From an uncultured Prevotella sp. (lineage in GTDB: Bacteria; Bacteroidota; Bacteroidia; Bacteroidales; Bacteroidaceae), in assembly GCA_937889855.1 (NCBI GenBank), contig CALBYK010000260.1, positions 1-6,762 of the forward strand: 6,762 nt of DNA, read 5' to 3'. Positions 5,725-6,762 of the stretch are shown piece after piece. The position numbers and the translations under genes were made by a program. Below the pieces are notes generated by a model that did not search any database, was not told the DNA's origin, and saw only the letters and a list, made by a program, of their open reading frames with translations. Each line of letters begins with the position of its first letter. The first letter of the stretch is position 1.

Positions 5725-5761
5725 ATTAACGGACATTAGTGGCTAATATTATGTCGTTAAT
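5725..5761. other. Hairpin downstream of the orphan promoter
   Basis: ATTAACGGACAT (5725-5736) pairs with ATGTCGTTAAT (5751-5761) with one bulged G. Alternatively, the inner ATTAG (5735-5739) and CTAAT (5743-5747) close a TGG loop. An ATTAACGGA copy at 5714-5722 directly precedes it, forming a direct repeat at an 11-base offset. It lies inside the possible transcript from 5630-5660. Confidence 0.45.
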
Positions 5762-5789
5762 TAAGTTTCATCCGACATTCAAACATTTG

Positions 5790-5854
5790 TCAGTTTAATC
5801 AGAAAAATCCGCATTTCCTTTTTGTCCGAATACGGATTTTTCTGATTAAACTGA
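5790..5854. terminator. Long perfect stem, probable bidirectional terminator downstream of the HIT gene
   Basis: Bases 5790-5811 and 5833-5854 are perfectly complementary (22 bp) around a 21-base loop. The stem includes AGAAAAATCCG on the left and CGGATTTTTCT on the right, so either strand reads as a G/C-containing stem followed by a T-run. On the minus strand it lies 51 bases after the HIT gene stop and likely ends that transcript; on the plus strand it could end an RNA from the orphan promoter. The T-run is itself part of the longer stem, which is unusual for a simple terminator, so another role is possible. Confidence 0.65.
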
Positions 5855-5904
5855 TTCAAGTGACCAATATTTATACGGGCACAATCAATAGATTCTGCTG
5901 CATA

Positions 5905-6303
5905 TTACAGTTTCTGGAACTCGCTGTAAATCTTGTCGGCGATTTCCTTGAACTCGTCCTCCGAGAGCTTGAGCTTCGGGTTGGAGAAGAGCATGTCCTT
6001 CTCCGACTGCATCGGGATGAGGTGAATGTGGGCGTGAGGCACCTCAAGTCCGAGCACAGCCTCGCCCACCTTCACGCACGGGAAGGCACGCTTGATGGCA
6101 ATAGCCACTTTCTTGGCAAACACCTGATACTCGGCAATCTCGTTGTCGTCCATGTCGAAGATGTAGTCAACCTCACGGCGCGGAATGACGAGAGTGTGGC
6201 CCTTCACCAACGGGTTGATGTCAAGGAAAGCATAGAACTTGTCGCTTTCGGCACACTTGTAGCTGGGAATCTCGCCAGCTGCGATTTTTGAAAAAATATC
6301 CAT
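5905..6303 (-). CDS. HIT-family nucleotide hydrolase/transferase (histidine triad protein), 132 aa
   Basis: HIT proteins hydrolyse or transfer nucleoside phosphoramidates and dinucleotides in the cytoplasm; the exact substrate cannot be told here. The start MDIFSKIAAGEIPSYK at 6303 is the classic N-terminus of the small HIT (Hint-like) proteins. The frame could extend upstream to 6366, but that would run through the greA terminator. The family signature is complete: NPLVKGHTLVIPRRE in the first half and the catalytic triad HxHxHxx as VPHAHIHLIPM at about residues 92-102, where the middle His is the nucleophile. The length is usual for the family. It follows greA on the same strand, with a terminator between, so it may depend on read-through or a weak promoter of its own; no convincing promoter fits in the 84-base gap. 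Confidence 0.95.
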   Translation of the reverse strand: MDIFSKIAAGEIPSYKCAESDKFYAFLDINPLVKGHTLVIPRREVDYIFDMDDNEIAEYQVFAKKVAIAIKRAFPCVKVGEAVLGLEVPHAHIHLIPMQSEKDMLFSNPKLKLSEDEFKEIADKIYSEFQKL

Positions 6304-6321
6304 AGTCTTTATATGTATTAA

Positions 6322-6373
6322 GATAAAACAAAAAGAAGTCGCGGAGGCCAGCAAAACAGTCTCCACAACTTCT
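6322..6373 (-). terminator. Rho-independent terminator after greA
   Basis: Read on the minus strand, a 13-base stem starting AGAAGTTGTGGAG (6373-6361) pairs with CTCCGCGACTTCT (6346-6334), including two G-U pairs and a 14-base loop. It is followed by TTTTTGTTTT (6333-6324). It starts 14 bases after the greA stop and ends about 20 bases before the HIT start. The G-U pairs exist only in the minus-strand RNA, which fixes its direction. It would limit transcription from greA into the HIT gene. Confidence 0.85.
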
Positions 6374-6387
6374 CATTAAAAATCTTT

Positions 6388-6762
6388 TTACTCAATTGTG
6401 ATCTTGTCGATGCGCAGATGGATGGTGCCACGCGGAATCTTTATCTCCACCTCGTCGCCCACCTTGTGGTTGAGCAGTCCCTGCGCGATGGGGGTGGTGA
6501 TTGAGATCTTGCCCTCGCGGAGGTTTGCCTCGCTCTCGCTCACGATGGTATAGGTCATCTTAGCCTTGTTGGCGAGGTTGGTCATCTCCACCTTCGAGAG
6601 AATCTGTACTGTGTCGGTGCTCAGTCGCGATGTGTCCACAATCTTAGCCTCGGAGATGGCAACCTTAATGCGGTTTATCTTCTGTTCGAGATGAGCCTGT
6701 GCCTCCTTTGCTGCATCATATTCGGCATTCTCGCTGAGGTCGCCCTTGTCGGCAGCCTCTGC
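6388..6762 (-). CDS. greA: Transcription elongation factor GreA, N-terminus cut by the window edge
   Basis: GreA enters the secondary channel of RNA polymerase and stimulates cleavage of backtracked RNA. The frame is open from base 6762, so the GTG at 6639 is an internal Val and the start lies outside. The first visible residues are AEAADKGDLSENAEYDAAKE. Here D8 and E11 of the visible part correspond to the acidic pair D41 and E44 at the coiled-coil tip of E. coli GreA, so about 33 residues are missing. The visible 124 residues cover the second half of the coiled coil (to about KIVDTSRL) and the globular FKBP-like C-terminal domain, with the conserved IVSESEANLREGKIS, ITTPIAQGLLNHKVGDEVEI and a C-terminal IDKITIE. 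Nothing is broken. It is followed by its own terminator and then by the HIT gene. RpoC, its binding partner, is encoded at the other end of the window. Confidence 0.97.
   Translation of the reverse strand, partial: AEAADKGDLSENAEYDAAKEAQAHLEQKINRIKVAISEAKIVDTSRLSTDTVQILSKVEMTNLANKAKMTYTIVSESEANLREGKISITTPIAQGLLNHKVGDEVEIKIPRGTIHLRIDKITIE

Larger units (their letters stand above)
4892..5904. other. Palindrome-rich non-coding region of about 1 kb between convergent genes
   Basis: This stretch has no ORF with believable protein sequence; the frames that stay open run through palindromes. It holds, in order: a REP-like inverted pair (4937-5024), a 407-bp inverted-repeat element (5083-5489), a four-unit 22-bp array (5515-5597), an orphan promoter-like site (5630-5660), a hairpin (5725-5761) and a long perfect stem (5790-5854). 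The parts from 4892 to 4936, 5025 to 5074 and 5855 to 5904 show nothing I can name. Confidence 0.8.

Noticed and set aside
5860..6291. Plus-strand frame of 143 codons
   Set aside because: It is antisense to the HIT gene, whose catalytic motif fixes the coding strand.
6304..6366. Upstream extension of the HIT gene by 21 residues
   Set aside because: The extension is translated from the greA terminator hairpin and its T-run, and the family N-terminus MDIFSKI begins at 6303.

Overview
The window looks like chromosomal DNA of a Bacteroidales-type member of the Bacteroidota. The support is the sequence of RpoC and GreA, a HIT protein paired with greA, and promoter-like sites of the Bacteroidota form (TTTG near -33, TAnnTTTG near -7). 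I cannot name a genus.

Layout: bases 1-2117 are the 3' half of rpoC (+ strand, 5' end outside the window). It is followed by a strong hairpin terminator at 2230-2279 and about 230 further non-coding bases. An uncharacterised 383-residue gene lies on the minus strand (2508-3659), convergent with rpoC. A divergent intergenic gap carries a good promoter candidate and leads to two closely spaced, visibly more AT-rich plus-strand genes. The first is an unrecognised 203-residue protein (3866-4477). The second is a 133-residue protein with an exodeoxyribonuclease X-like C-terminal-type motif and a very acidic tail (4490-4891). The right end holds a HIT-family hydrolase (5905-6303, minus) and the 3' part of greA (6388 to beyond the window, minus), with a Rho-independent terminator between them.

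The most unusual part is the non-coding stretch of about 1 kb between the convergent genes ending at 4891 and 5905, which is packed with ordered palindromes. In order it holds: (1) an 88-bp inverted pair of related palindromes, each preceded by GGAG, resembling a REP doublet; (2) a 407-bp near-complete inverted repeat (5083-5489) whose two arms of about 185 bp each carry three hairpins, with stem sequences that differ between arms while the pairing, loop and bulge positions are kept; (3) four tandem 22-bp units of the form TTACC-N7-GGTAA plus a 5-bp spacer (5515-5597); (4) an orphan promoter-like site (5630-5660) followed by a hairpin and a long perfect stem (5790-5854) that could bound a small RNA and also end the HIT transcript. 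I see no protein-coding gene there.

The housekeeping genes (rpoC, greA) both concern transcription elongation: RpoC carries the catalytic trigger loop, and GreA rescues backtracked polymerase through the same active site. The central genes and the palindrome cluster look like accessory sequence between them. The strongest candidate for something undescribed is the 407-bp palindromic element and its neighbours. Its mobility or function is inference; the repeats and base pairing are read directly from the sequence.
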